Below are positions 8,906 through 18,156 of a DNA stretch of 64,000 nucleotides, piece after piece. Made by a program: the position numbers and the translations under genes. Positions within the stretch are counted from its first letter, which is position 1; the number at the start of each line of letters is the position of its first letter. The stretch is taken from assembly GCF_004792295.1 (NCBI RefSeq), contig NZ_SRRY01000001.1, forward strand, positions 3,045,501 to 3,109,500, given 5' to 3'. The notes beneath the pieces are model-generated. The model was not told where the DNA came from and made no database searches. It saw only the letters and a list, made by a program, of their open reading frames with translations. Source of the DNA: Pseudoalteromonas sp. MEBiC 03607. GTDB lineage: Bacteria; Pseudomonadota; Gammaproteobacteria; Enterobacterales; Alteromonadaceae.

Positions 8906-8921
8906 AAATAATTCAATATAA

Positions 8922-9221
8922 TTACTCGGTTAAGCCTGCCGGAGGTTCAGCAAACGCTTCTTCACCTGTTTCTACATCGACCAGCTCATAGCCTCGTTGC
9001 TTTCTAACTACTTTTAAAATCGGTTTAGAAAAAGCCGTTTTTAAACGCTCAGCATCTGCTTCTAGTTCTTCAACAGTGTGACCAAACGGAGCAGCTCCTG
9101 TTTCAGACCAATTGGTTACTTTACCATTGAGGTTATATTCAACTTCATGAATTTGATATTGTGCCGCTTCATCCTTTGTTGCTTCACAAAAAATAACGCG
9201 GTAGTTCCAAAATCCAGCCAT
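8922..9221 (-). CDS. Small conserved-looking hypothetical protein (99 aa)
   Basis: A 99-residue acidic, soluble protein without signal peptide or membrane segment. It starts MAGFWNYRVIFCEA and has features of a small alpha/beta protein: IHEVEYNLNGKVTNWSETG, then a helix EELEADAERLKTAFSKPILKVV. I do not recognise a named family with certainty; it resembles short uncharacterised proteins of Alteromonadales. It has its own terminator and probably its own promoter. The function is unknown. Confidence 0.7.
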   Translation of the reverse strand: MAGFWNYRVIFCEATKDEAAQYQIHEVEYNLNGKVTNWSETGAAPFGHTVEELEADAERLKTAFSKPILKVVRKQRGYELVDVETGEEAFAEPPAGLTE

Positions 9222-9285
9222 AGAAATTCTCTTCTCTTAAATTAATCCTGCCACTTTAGCAGTTACAAATGCGATTATAAACGAA

Positions 9286-9309
9286 AAAACCCGCTATACA
9301 GCGGGTTTT
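9286..9309. terminator. Bidirectional-looking terminator after the TonB receptor
   Basis: AAAACCCGCT at 9286-9295 pairs perfectly with AGCGGGTTTT at 9300-9309, loop ATAC. It lies 20 bases after the TonB receptor stop on the minus strand and is followed by TT CGTTT there. Confidence 0.85.
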
Positions 9310-9329
9310 AATAGGCTTTTAATTTCAGC

Positions 9330-11591
9330 TTAGAAGAAGCTTACTTTGAACTCAGCACCGATGTAACGCTCTTCGTTCACCATTGCTGTGTTGTTATTAA
9401 AGTCGATAGCGCCGATTGATTGCTGCTCGTCGAACATGTTACGAACGAATGCTGATACTTCATATTCGTTGTCGCCTTCAGCCCAAGCATAACCTGCACG
9501 TAAACCAACTTCAGTTAATGGCTTGCCTTCAAACTCAACTGACTCATATAAGAAGTAGTTGATTTCGCTACGGTAAGACACGTCAGCGTAAGTGAAGAAT
9601 TCACCGTCAGCAACTTCGCGGCTATAACGTAAAGTTAAGTTTGAGATCCACTCAGGTGCGTGCGGTAAGCTGTTACCATCAAGGACAGCTTGACCTGCGC
9701 TGTTTAATGAGTTTGTAACAGTACACTGTGCACATACGTCAACGGCTAAGTCTTTATCTTTAAGCTCAGTGTTGTTGTAGCTTAAGTTAAATGTAGCGTT
9801 TAGGTTGTCTGTTAATACCCACTCAGTGTCTAACTCGAAACCGTAACCAGTTGTCTTATCAGCATTAACTAAGCGGTTGAAGTTTGCACCACCACCTACA
9901 GCTGTTAATTGTTGGTCATCCATTGTGTAGTAGAACACTGTCGCGTTTACACGACCTTGGCCGTCAAGTACGTCAGATTTGATACCTGTTTCGAAAGACG
10001 TCACAGTTTCAGACTCAGCAACAGTTACTTCGTCACCGAATAAGATACGACCTTGAATACTTGGAGCACGGAAGCTGTTAGCAACACGCGCGTACCAGTT
10101 TACGTCATCGTTGATCTTGTAGTTAGCAGATAAATCCCAGCTAACGTGGTCGTCACTTGGGTTTTCTGTAAGGTATAACGCACTACCACCAATTGGGCTT
10201 AAAGTACGGTCTGCTGAGAACTCTTTTTCGTCATCTGAGTAACGAAGACCCGCAGTGATTTTTAAGTCGTCAGTGATTGTGTAATCTAATGAACCGAATA
10301 CCGCCCATGCTTTAGTATCTTGTTGCTGGATAACATAGCCGTTTAACTCACCTGGCGTTGAACCGTATGTATCGTAGCTGAAGTTTTCGATTGTTAACGC
10401 TTCGTCAAAGTAGAATACACCTACTTGGAAGTTAACGTCGCCAGCATAGTTGCTAGATAAACGAAGTTCTTGCGTGTACTGGTCTTGGTCTGGAATACCG
10501 TCAGCACTTTCAGAGTAGAATGGGATAAAACCAGGGCCCATATCTGGTAAGTAGCTTGCACCGTAACCACCGTCGATGTCAGCGCGAGAATAGATTTCAG
10601 CACTTTCCCATGCAGAGATTGACGTAAGAGTTAAATCGTTGATATCCCACTCAAGCTTTAAGCTTGCGCCTTGAGATTCAACTTGCTGTGTCGCACGAGA
10701 AGCAGCATCGTGGTAAACCACATCGTGCTCGTAGTTATCAGCTAAATCGTTTGTGCCTGCTTTGATAGCGTTACCACGGAATGCGATTGGTGTACCATCC
10801 ATATCACGTACATGGTAGTTGAAAAGACCCGTGAAATCGTCGCCTTCATATAAGAATTGAACACGTGCCGCTTTCTCAGTGTAACCACCTAATACGTCAT
10901 TTTGCTCAAAACCTGGTGCACGGTTATCGATATAATCGTCTTTTTCTTGCCAAAGAACAGAAACACGTGTTGATAAACGGTCTGTTAAGCCACCACCAAC
11001 AGCACCTTCAAAATCAACTGCGCCACGGCTACCGTAAGAAACTGAGCCATAGCCATCAAATTCTTGTGATGGTTTTACTGTATCAAATTTAACAAGGCCT
11101 GCCGGTGTATTACGACCGAATAAAGTACCTTGTGGACCACGTAGAACTTCTACGCGTGCTACGTCAAATACAGGGAAACCTTTTAAAATTGCGTTCTCTT
11201 GAACAACTTCGTCTACAACTAGCGAAACTGGTTGAGAGGCATTTAGGTCAAAGTCAGTGTTACCTAGACCACGAACATAAAAGCGTGGGAAAGAACGACC
11301 AAACGAAGATTCGATTGATAGGCTTGGGATTTTCGCGTTCATAAAACGAATATCCATACCAGCTGAGCTATAAGCGTCTAAACTGTCACCTTGTAGTGCA
11401 GATACTGCTACAGGTACTTCCTGTGCATTCTCTACACGTTTACGTGCAGTGATTTGAATAACTTCTAATTGGTTGTTTTTTGCTGCTGGTGCTTCGTCTG
11501 CAGCAAGAGTTGAAAATGAAGTACCTGCTACGGCAGAGAACAACGTTGCATTGATAAGTGTTGCTAACGTAGATCTTTTCATTGCTTTCAT
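9330..11591 (-). CDS. TonB-dependent outer-membrane receptor
   Basis: A 753-residue outer-membrane receptor. Signal peptide to about residue 30 (SFSTLAADE), a TonB-box-like stretch LEVIQITARKR, a plug domain (about 55-165) with FYVRGLGNTDFD and VEVLRGPQGTLFGRNTPAGLV, then the 22-strand barrel ending in a terminal aromatic strand (YIGAEFKVSFF). It resembles the iron-complex/catecholate-type subgroup annotated as generic TonB receptors; no siderophore, B12 or sugar utilisation genes adjoin, so the substrate is unknown. Starts M1 and M4 are both possible and neither has a strong ribosome site. The promoter lies about 165 bases upstream, leaving a long leader. Confidence 0.93.
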   Translation of the reverse strand: MKAMKRSTLATLINATLFSAVAGTSFSTLAADEAPAAKNNQLEVIQITARKRVENAQEVPVAVSALQGDSLDAYSSAGMDIRFMNAKIPSLSIESSFGRSFPRFYVRGLGNTDFDLNASQPVSLVVDEVVQENAILKGFPVFDVARVEVLRGPQGTLFGRNTPAGLVKFDTVKPSQEFDGYGSVSYGSRGAVDFEGAVGGGLTDRLSTRVSVLWQEKDDYIDNRAPGFEQNDVLGGYTEKAARVQFLYEGDDFTGLFNYHVRDMDGTPIAFRGNAIKAGTNDLADNYEHDVVYHDAASRATQQVESQGASLKLEWDINDLTLTSISAWESAEIYSRADIDGGYGASYLPDMGPGFIPFYSESADGIPDQDQYTQELRLSSNYAGDVNFQVGVFYFDEALTIENFSYDTYGSTPGELNGYVIQQQDTKAWAVFGSLDYTITDDLKITAGLRYSDDEKEFSADRTLSPIGGSALYLTENPSDDHVSWDLSANYKINDDVNWYARVANSFRAPSIQGRILFGDEVTVAESETVTSFETGIKSDVLDGQGRVNATVFYYTMDDQQLTAVGGGANFNRLVNADKTTGYGFELDTEWVLTDNLNATFNLSYNNTELKDKDLAVDVCAQCTVTNSLNSAGQAVLDGNSLPHAPEWISNLTLRYSREVADGEFFTYADVSYRSEINYFLYESVEFEGKPLTEVGLRAGYAWAEGDNEYEVSAFVRNMFDEQQSIGAIDFNNNTAMVNEERYIGAEFKVSFF

Positions 11592-11613
11592 GTCGGGTTT
11601 TAACCTTTTTTAT

Positions 11614-11717
11614 GCACTCTTATTCAACGGTGATGATGTTGCGTCAATTCATTTGACGGGCTCGGCCAATTTTTCGCGCCTTGTAATAAGCTGCGCGGAC
11701 CTCTTAATCGAGAGTGC
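11614..11717 (-). ncRNA. Candidate structured 5' leader of the TonB receptor mRNA
   Basis: Between the likely -10 element and the receptor start there are nested inverted repeats. The outer pair is GCACTCT (11614-11620) with AGAGTGC (11711-11717). Inside lie CGTCAA/TTGACG (11642-11658) and CGCGC/GCGCG (11675-11697). All are perfect. A second arrangement is possible because the 7-mer near 11711 can also pair locally with AGAG. This looks like a closed multi-stem leader. I recognise no known riboswitch consensus (no B12, TPP or SAM box), so the call is tentative. Confidence 0.35.
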
Positions 11718-11751
11718 AAAACGAGGTAAAGAGGCTGAACGAACGCTGACG

Positions 11752-11757
11752 ATTATA
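11752..11757 (-). promoter_or_regulatory. Probable extended -10 element of the TonB receptor
   Basis: Minus strand TATAAT preceded by TG and one base (TGTTATAAT), an extended -10 motif. The -35 region at 17 bases is weak. It lies about 160 bases upstream of the receptor start. Confidence 0.45.
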
Positions 11758-11959
11758 ACACTTTATGACACTTTTACTGCATTAAAAATTATAAATATAC
11801 AAATTTTTTACAACAATTAGCGGCAACATCGCCGCATTTAGAAGATTTTATGCAATTATTTTTCAACAAAGCGGACATATGTCCTGTGCAAATAATCACG
11901 ACAATGTGTAGGCATTGTGTACAGATGAGAGCCACTTTCATTTAACCCTTTTTTAGTAA

Positions 11960-13645
11960 CTATTCACCAACGCGCGCGAATTCTGGATTAGCCAATTCAC
12001 AATTATGCTCATTTAATAATCCTAGAATAGCAAGGTTTAACTCTTCAATTACTTCCATATAAAATGCAAAGTCAACCGTTTCTACGTAGCTTAGTACATC
12101 AATTTGTAAAGCCCAAGGTGTAAACCCTTTAAAACGCACTCTACAAGGTTCAAATGCAATATGCTGGTGCTGCTCTAAAAGCTCACGAAGGGCTGTCATA
12201 AAAGCTTGTAAGTTTTGCTGTTGGGTATTAGCGCTAAGCATCAGTTTAGGTCGATAAGAAATACGCTCACGCTCAGAAATATTCTCAAGCTGCATATCAA
12301 TAAATTTAGCATTAGCAACATATATAACAGAGCGATCAAGGGTGCGGATACGCGTAGCCCTTAGCCCTATTTCTTCAATCGTACCAAGATGATTACCAAA
12401 TTTGCACAAACTACCAATTTTAACCGGAGCCGAAATGTAAATTGTAATAGCCGCTATAATGTTCTCGACTGTTTTTTGCGCAGCCAAAGCAATGGCAAGG
12501 CCGCCAATGCCTAAACCTGCTAATAAGGTTGTTGCATTGAAGCCTAGATTCTCAAACCACACAAATAGCAACGAAATAACGATCGTCGTTTTTACAACAT
12601 TGCTAACAGGTCTCAATAAAAATACAGCTTGTGGTTTATCTTGATTTATAAAGCGTTGGCTTAACCTATGCTTTGCTAAATCAACAGCGCGCAAACACAC
12701 CCAGCCCCAGGCAATAAGTAACACAGTTGCACCATGAAATAGAGCCATCACCGCAATAGTGACATTAGACTGATCACTTAATGAACGTGACAGTAATACT
12801 GCAAGTAATAAACAAATAGGACCATTTACAAAGCTCAAGACGTCGTCTTCAACCGCTACCTTTTTATGTCCAAGCACAAAAGTAATTAGCCGAGTAATGA
12901 CAATCGCTGCAACTAAAAACAATACAAATGAAAAAGCAAAATAAATCCATTGCCATAACATTACGCCTAAAAATTCTAAATCAGGCAAATGCTTATATAA
13001 CCATTCCCCAATCAAGTTATAGCCAAACTCCTTGGTTAAAAGAGGTATTTGACTAACGGTTGCGTTAGAGATTTTCCAGATCCGATTACCTGTTTTTTCA
13101 TCTGGCACAAGCTGTAATAAAACCTGCACTTTTCCTTCAGATGTTTTAATTTCTCCCACTAAGTCGCGATAGCTTGGCACATCTTCTTTTTGCTTCCCTT
13201 TGGGTTTATTACTTAAGCTATCTACATCTACCCACAACGTGCGATCAAGCACGACTGAAAGGTTCTCTGCAAGTTGTAATTGACCTACAGCTAGCACCTC
13301 TTGCGGCAGGTTTCTGTAATCAAGGTAATTTTTCGCACGTTCAAAGTCACGGTTTCGAGCAGCTTTTAAGTAACCTTGCATGGCACTTCGTGGGGTGAGT
13401 CGATCAAAGACATCAAATGGCTGATCATCATCTTGTTCAACGCTGGGGTCAGCGACAGTGGTTGTTACTTCTTCAACTTGAAGGGGGGACTTTTTTTCTT
13501 CTTGCTGTTCTTTGCTATCTTTATCGATGAGCGATTTCACGGTTACTTCAGGTGTTGTAGCGAATACTGGGTTAAAAAACAATGTCAATAACCACACCGA
13601 TAAACTGGCTAAATATAGCGGAAACTTGTTAGCGCAACTCTTCAC
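11960..13645 (-). CDS. MscS-family mechanosensitive channel (large, with periplasmic domain)
   Basis: A 561-residue inner-membrane channel. Signal/anchor at the N-terminus (PLYLASLSVWLLTLFFNPVFA), a periplasmic domain of about 190 residues, several membrane helices (about 225-400), then the pore helix and MscS beta domain: GLGIGGLAIALAAQKTVENIIAAI, followed by FGNHLGTIEEIGLRATRIRTLDRSVIYVANAKF. Members open on membrane tension and release osmolytes on hypo-osmotic shock. The longer build resembles YnaI/YbdG-type channels more than MscS itself. GTG 13645 is the start: AAGGA lies 7 bases before it and an in-frame TGA lies two codons upstream. Confidence 0.92.
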   Translation of the reverse strand: MKSCANKFPLYLASLSVWLLTLFFNPVFATTPEVTVKSLIDKDSKEQQEEKKSPLQVEEVTTTVADPSVEQDDDQPFDVFDRLTPRSAMQGYLKAARNRDFERAKNYLDYRNLPQEVLAVGQLQLAENLSVVLDRTLWVDVDSLSNKPKGKQKEDVPSYRDLVGEIKTSEGKVQVLLQLVPDEKTGNRIWKISNATVSQIPLLTKEFGYNLIGEWLYKHLPDLEFLGVMLWQWIYFAFSFVLFLVAAIVITRLITFVLGHKKVAVEDDVLSFVNGPICLLLAVLLSRSLSDQSNVTIAVMALFHGATVLLIAWGWVCLRAVDLAKHRLSQRFINQDKPQAVFLLRPVSNVVKTTIVISLLFVWFENLGFNATTLLAGLGIGGLAIALAAQKTVENIIAAITIYISAPVKIGSLCKFGNHLGTIEEIGLRATRIRTLDRSVIYVANAKFIDMQLENISERERISYRPKLMLSANTQQQNLQAFMTALRELLEQHQHIAFEPCRVRFKGFTPWALQIDVLSYVETVDFAFYMEVIEELNLAILGLLNEHNCELANPEFARVGE

Positions 13646-13802
13646 ACATCATTCCTTGTTCGAAAAACATTAAATACGATTACAAATTTTATCCTATAAA
13701 TTAGAGCATGGTTTGGATAACTGTACAAAAAATAATTAAATACCTATGCAAGCAGTCAGCTAAATGTTAGTTATAAAGGAACATTAGCAAAGGAAAAATA
13801 TA

Positions 13803-14351
13803 ATGCAGATCTCAAGTTCACTGATCCCTCATTGGTCATCTTTACTTATTCATGGGGCTATCGCCATTATCTTTGGTTTATGTGGTTGGTTTGCACCTCA
13901 AGCCTCTTTAGCCGTATTAATGTTTATATTTGCCGCTTACTTCTTTGTAGATGGTTCCATTCGAACCTGGCTTGCAATTGCATCTAAAAAAGACAACCCG
14001 CTTTGGTGGATGCTATTAATAGGTGGCTTGATATCAATTGCCGCAGCACTCGTTACTCTGTTTGCACCGAATGTGACTGCTATTTTAATGTTGTACTTTA
14101 TTGCTGCGTGGGCAATTGCTATAGGGGTAATTGAAATTGCAATAGCCAGCAAACTTCGTAAAGAGATAACTAACGAATGGCTGCTAATTGGCAGCGGTAT
14201 TATTTCAATTATCTTTGGTGGTTACCTGATGTTTAACCCGGGTGCGGGCATAATTACCCTACTTTGGCTAGTTGCAAGCTATGCCATCGTGTTTGGTATT
14301 ATGATGGTGTTGCTAGCCTTCAAGCTTAAAAAACTTAATGAACAAGCATAA
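13803..14351 (+). CDS. HdeD/DUF308-family membrane protein
   Basis: A 182-residue inner-membrane protein with six short helices arranged as three repeats of about 55 residues. Each has the DUF308 pattern seen in HdeD (for example IFGLCGWFAPQASLAVLMFIFAAYFFVDG, and IIFGGYLMFNPGAGIITLLWLVASYAIVFGI). E. coli HdeD belongs to the acid-fitness island; its molecular role is unclear. An AAAGGAAAAA ribosome site precedes ATG 13803. It lies between two MscS-type genes and is convergent with the second. Confidence 0.88.
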   Translation: MQISSSLIPHWSSLLIHGAIAIIFGLCGWFAPQASLAVLMFIFAAYFFVDGSIRTWLAIASKKDNPLWWMLLIGGLISIAAALVTLFAPNVTAILMLYFIAAWAIAIGVIEIAIASKLRKEITNEWLLIGSGIISIIFGGYLMFNPGAGIITLLWLVASYAIVFGIMMVLLAFKLKKLNEQA

Positions 14352-14375
14352 AAAAAGCGGCTAAGCCGCTTTTTT
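14351..14375. terminator. Bidirectional terminator between hdeD-like and mscS genes
   Basis: AAAAAAGCGGC and GCCGCTTTTTT form a perfect 11-bp stem with loop TAA between two convergent genes, giving A/T runs on both sides. It overlaps the last stop codons of both. Confidence 0.9.
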
Positions 14376-15246
14376 ATTTTTGACTATTACGCCTTGTTAG
14401 GGCAATTTCACCATCGATATGAATATCGCGCTGTGGGAAAGCAATGGTAATGTTGTTTTCAGCAAATACTTTATAAATGCTAAAACGCAGTTCACTACGC
14501 ACTTGGCGAAGCGGTGCTTCTGATTCGGCACACACCCAAAAAATAGCGCTAAAAGTTAAAGAGCTATCTGCAAAGTCATCAAATAATACGGATGATGCCG
14601 GTGTTTTTAAAATGGCAGGATGCTCATCAAGAATTTGCTTCATCAGCTTTTCAACTAACACCACGTCTGAACCATAAGCAACACCAACATTCACAAATGA
14701 ACGAGCATTACGGTCAATCAAGGTCCAGTTTGTTACAGTATTCTCTAGCAAGTGACTATTTGGTACTAGCATGTGCACACCATCGTTACGGCGAATACGC
14801 GTTGAACGAGTATTAATTGTTTCAACCACTCCTTTTGCTGTACCCACTTCTAAAAAATCACCAATACGAATTGGTCGCTCCCACATTAATATCCAACCAC
14901 TAATAAAGTTATTGATAATGTTTTGCGCACCAAAACCAACACCGATTGCAATGGCACCAGAGACAAATGCAAACGCCGTCAGCGGAATATTGAGTACCTC
15001 AAGTGAAGTAAACACCAGCACCGCGATGGTTACAACAAGGTAAATACGGGTGAATAAATGAACTGTGTCTGGCCCTAGGTTTTTTGCCAACAATGCTTTT
15101 TTAATTAATCGACCTATCCATGTGACCACAAACCACATTAAAAACAGCACCAGAGGCACTTGAATTACTTTAAGTACGGTAATTTGCACATCGTTATAGG
15201 TGAACAACACAAACGATAATGCAGATTGCAGATCAGCAAAGGTCAT
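14374..15246 (-). CDS. MscS-family small-conductance mechanosensitive channel
   Basis: A 290-residue channel of classic MscS size. Three N-terminal helices lead to the pore helix region AIAIGVGFGAQNIINNFISGWILMWERPIRIGDFLEVG. The beta domain GVVETINTRSTRIRRNDGVHMLVPNSHLLENTVTNWT follows, then a C-terminal alpha/beta domain. It should sit in the inner membrane as a heptamer and act as a hypo-osmotic release valve. It is the second MscS homologue within 4 kb and faces the HdeD-like gene. Start ATG 15246. Confidence 0.92.
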   Translation of the reverse strand: MTFADLQSALSFVLFTYNDVQITVLKVIQVPLVLFLMWFVVTWIGRLIKKALLAKNLGPDTVHLFTRIYLVVTIAVLVFTSLEVLNIPLTAFAFVSGAIAIGVGFGAQNIINNFISGWILMWERPIRIGDFLEVGTAKGVVETINTRSTRIRRNDGVHMLVPNSHLLENTVTNWTLIDRNARSFVNVGVAYGSDVVLVEKLMKQILDEHPAILKTPASSVLFDDFADSSLTFSAIFWVCAESEAPLRQVRSELRFSIYKVFAENNITIAFPQRDIHIDGEIALTRRNSQK

Positions 15247-15445
15247 AAATTAACATTCCTGGTAAAAAGAGAGTTTGATTCAGTTTTGACTAAGTTTAGC
15301 ACGGCATAATAGGGTAAAACTTGGTAAATACTAAGTTCTTTATGCGCAAAATGCGCTAATTATTAACTCTTTTAGCCCATAGCTGCTATATACATAGGTA
15401 AAGCTTGTAGGTTTAGCAGGCTTTGAATAGCACGAGGAGAACACA

Positions 15446-15655
15446 ATGTCACAAATGACACTCACACAAAAACTTGCCACTTTACAACCACTGGTTGATT
15501 TAAACTTATTTGAATCAAGTCTAGAATATCGCAACCGCATCTTGAACTTACTTGCTGAACAAGAACAGACACTTGCACTAATCAATAAAGAATTTGGTAA
15601 TGCAATGCCTGAAAACTTTGGTTCAGAGAAAAAGTTTGTGTTGGGCTACAACTGA
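15446..15655 (+). CDS. Small hypothetical protein (69 aa)
   Basis: A 69-residue, mainly helical soluble protein (MSQMTLTQKLATLQPLVD, then helices to LALINKEFGNAMPENFG and a short C-terminal tail). It has a strong ribosome site (GAGGAGAACACA before ATG) and its own terminator downstream, which support it as a real gene. No family is recognised and there is no signal peptide or membrane helix. Confidence 0.7.
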   Translation: MSQMTLTQKLATLQPLVDLNLFESSLEYRNRILNLLAEQEQTLALINKEFGNAMPENFGSEKKFVLGYN

Positions 15656-15718
15656 TCAATGCCAGTTAACTCTAACAAAAATCTAATTTGGCAATCAGCG
15701 CCATTTTCAATTTAAGCT

Positions 15719-15747
15719 AGCCATCACCTTTATTTGATGGCTTTTTA
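15719..15747 (+). terminator. Terminator of the 69-residue gene
   Basis: AGCCATCA at 15719-15726 pairs with TGATGGCT at 15735-15742 (loop CCTTTATT) and is followed by TTTTT. Confidence 0.85.
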
Positions 15748-15870
15748 AACACTTTATCCCTGAATCACTCTTTTTTGCGGCATACTTACCTATTAAAGCG
15801 ACAAACTTGCTTCTTTCTACTTATAAATTTGATAAGTTAGAGAAGATTTATCCACATTTTTGGAGCTCTC

Positions 15871-18009
15871 ATGCGTAAAACCTTAGTAGCAACCACCATT
15901 GCTAGTGTTCTTTTATTATCTGCTTGTAGTTCACAACAAGCTGACACTCAAACTCAAGTTGAAACAGCCGCTGAAACACAAACAGCCAATGTTGAAAATA
16001 TTCTTTTTAAGCCAAGCCCTTTACAGTACATGGCACCAGAGTTTGATAAGCTTTCGACTAAAGACTATGAGCCAGCGTTTGAAGCAGGGATCGCACAACA
16101 AAAAGCTGAAATTGCAAAGATTGCAAATAACCCAGAGCCAGCAACATTCGAAAATACCCTTGTTGCAATGGAATACTCGGGTGAATTATTAGACCGCGCT
16201 TCTGCGGCATTTTTTAATTTATCGGGTTTAATCTCTGACAGTGAGTACCAACGTATCGCCGCGAAAATGGCGCCGATTATGTCAGCTCACACTGATGACA
16301 TTTACTTAAACAAAGCTTTATTTGCTCGCGTACAAAGCATTTACGACAACAAATCGTCACTAAATGCTGAAGATCAACGCCTTGTTGATTACTACTACAA
16401 AAAATTCGTTAACGCGGGTGCAAAACTAACTGAAGCTGAAAAAGCAAAAATGCGTGAAATAAACGCAGAGCTTGCCAAGCTTTCAACGATGTTTTCACAA
16501 AACATCTTAAAATCATTTAAAGAAGATGTGATTTTAGTTAAAGATAAAAGCGAGTTAGCAGGTTTATCTGAAGGCGAAATCGCAAGCCTTGCAGCAGCAG
16601 CCAAAAAAGCAGGTAAAGAAGGCTACATGATCACACTAGTGAACACGACTCGCCAACCTATCTTACAAAGCCTTGAAAACCGCAAGCTACGTGAAAAAAT
16701 TTGGACTACATCTGCAACGCGTGCCCAAGCGACAAATGGCCCTATTATCATTAAAGAAACCAAGTTACGTGCAGAAAAAGCAGCATTACTTGGCTATAAA
16801 GATTGGGCTTCATATGTGATGACTAACCGTATGGCACAAACAACTGAAAACGTTTACGGCATTCTTGATGATTTAGCGCCAAAAGCGGTTGCTAAAGCAG
16901 AAGCAGAAGCAGAACAAATCCAGCAAGTAATCAAAAAATCAGGTGAAACGTTTGCACTACAGCCATGGGACTGGGCGTTTTATGCTGAAAAAGTTCGTCA
17001 ACAGAAGTACGACTTAGACCCAGCTTTAGTTAAGCCTTATTTTGAAATGCAGTCAGTGATCCATGACGGCCTATTCTTTGCGATGAATAAACTTTATGGC
17101 ATTACGTTCAAAGAGCGTAAAGATCTGCCTGTTTATCACGAAGACGTGATGGTGTTTGAAGTATTCAATGAAGACGGTAGCGCTATCGGCCTGTTCTATA
17201 TGGACCCTTATGCACGTGAAGGTAAACGAGGTGGTGCATGGATGAGCGCCTATGTTAGCCAAAGCGGTTTAAAAGGCACCAAGCCTGTGATCTACAACGC
17301 ACAGAACATTCCTAAGCCAGCTGAAGGTCAACCAACACTCATGACTTTCTCTGAAGTAACAACGATGTTCCATGAATTTGGTCATGCTGTACACGGTTTA
17401 TTCTCTGATGTTAAATACCCAAGCTTAGCGGGTACAGCGACTGCACGTGACTTTGTTGAATTCCCTTCACAAGCAAACGAAGACTGGAATATTGAACCGA
17501 CAGTACTTGCAAACTACGCCAAGCACTACAAAACAGGTGAGCCAATTCCAAAAGAGTTACTTGCAAAAGTACTTGAGTCACAAAAGTTCAACCAAGGCTT
17601 CGATACTACTGAGTACTTAGCGGCGGCACTGCTTGATATGGAATGGCACTCATTTGGTGTTGATGCTGATATCACTGACGTACAAAAGTTTGAACATGAT
17701 GCATTAGACAAGCACGGTATCGCGTACTACCCAGTACCACCACGTTATAAGTCTTGCTACTTTAGCCACACTTTTGCTGGGGGTTACTCAGCTGGTTACT
17801 ACGCTTATCTTTGGACTGAAGTATTCGCAGCAGATGCGTTTGCACACATGACTGAACAAGGTGGTTTAACACGCGAAAATGGTGACAATTTCCGTAAAGA
17901 GATTTTATCTAAAGGTAACAGCCGCGACTTAATGCAAAGCTATATTGAGTTCCGTGGTCAAAAACCAACTACAGACGCACTATTAAAGCGTCGTGGTTTA
18001 GTTGAATAA
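15871..18009 (+). CDS. dcp: M3-family peptidyl-dipeptidase (Dcp), lipoprotein
   Basis: A 712-residue zinc metallopeptidase of family M3. The N-terminus is a lipoprotein signal ending in the lipobox LSAC (Cys19-type position), so it is probably membrane-anchored in the periplasm. The zinc motif HEFGHAVHG is at His501-Glu502-His505, with the downstream glutamate in FVEFPSQANEDW. The length agrees with Dcp, which removes C-terminal dipeptides from short peptides; oligopeptidase A is the related alternative. ATG follows TTGGAGCTC. It is monocistronic, with a strong terminator downstream. Confidence 0.92.
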   Translation: MRKTLVATTIASVLLLSACSSQQADTQTQVETAAETQTANVENILFKPSPLQYMAPEFDKLSTKDYEPAFEAGIAQQKAEIAKIANNPEPATFENTLVAMEYSGELLDRASAAFFNLSGLISDSEYQRIAAKMAPIMSAHTDDIYLNKALFARVQSIYDNKSSLNAEDQRLVDYYYKKFVNAGAKLTEAEKAKMREINAELAKLSTMFSQNILKSFKEDVILVKDKSELAGLSEGEIASLAAAAKKAGKEGYMITLVNTTRQPILQSLENRKLREKIWTTSATRAQATNGPIIIKETKLRAEKAALLGYKDWASYVMTNRMAQTTENVYGILDDLAPKAVAKAEAEAEQIQQVIKKSGETFALQPWDWAFYAEKVRQQKYDLDPALVKPYFEMQSVIHDGLFFAMNKLYGITFKERKDLPVYHEDVMVFEVFNEDGSAIGLFYMDPYAREGKRGGAWMSAYVSQSGLKGTKPVIYNAQNIPKPAEGQPTLMTFSEVTTMFHEFGHAVHGLFSDVKYPSLAGTATARDFVEFPSQANEDWNIEPTVLANYAKHYKTGEPIPKELLAKVLESQKFNQGFDTTEYLAAALLDMEWHSFGVDADITDVQKFEHDALDKHGIAYYPVPPRYKSCYFSHTFAGGYSAGYYAYLWTEVFAADAFAHMTEQGGLTRENGDNFRKEILSKGNSRDLMQSYIEFRGQKPTTDALLKRRGLVE

Positions 18010-18024
18010 TCACACCGTTATTTA

Positions 18025-18053
18025 AAGTATGAGGGGAAACCCTCATACTTTTT
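18025..18053 (+). terminator. Terminator of dcp
   Basis: AAGTATGAGGG at 18025-18035 and CCCTCATACTT at 18040-18050 form an 11-bp perfect stem with a GAAA loop, followed by TTT. Confidence 0.9.
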
Positions 18054-18156
18054 AGTTATTAATTTAATTTTCACCCCGCTTTTATTCCTATTCACCTCAA
18101 AGCAATTGTCAGTTAACTCGTTTTTGCTAATCTCAAAGAAAAACACGAGTTCACTC

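Larger units (their letters stand above)
11592..11959. other. Intergenic region (368 bp) between MscS gene and TonB receptor
   Basis: No plausible gene. Besides the leader and -10 element listed separately, it holds an AT-rich stretch at 11770-11820, the inverted repeat GCGGC-AACATC-GCCGC at 11820-11835, and a perfect 12-base palindrome GGACATATGTCC at 11873-11884. An overlapping plus-strand frame through 11473-11820 is judged not to be a gene. Confidence 0.6.

Noticed and set aside
11473..11820. A 115-residue frame opposite the TonB receptor start and leader
   Set aside because: It is antisense to the receptor and its leader, with no ribosome site; the receptor frame is clearly coding.
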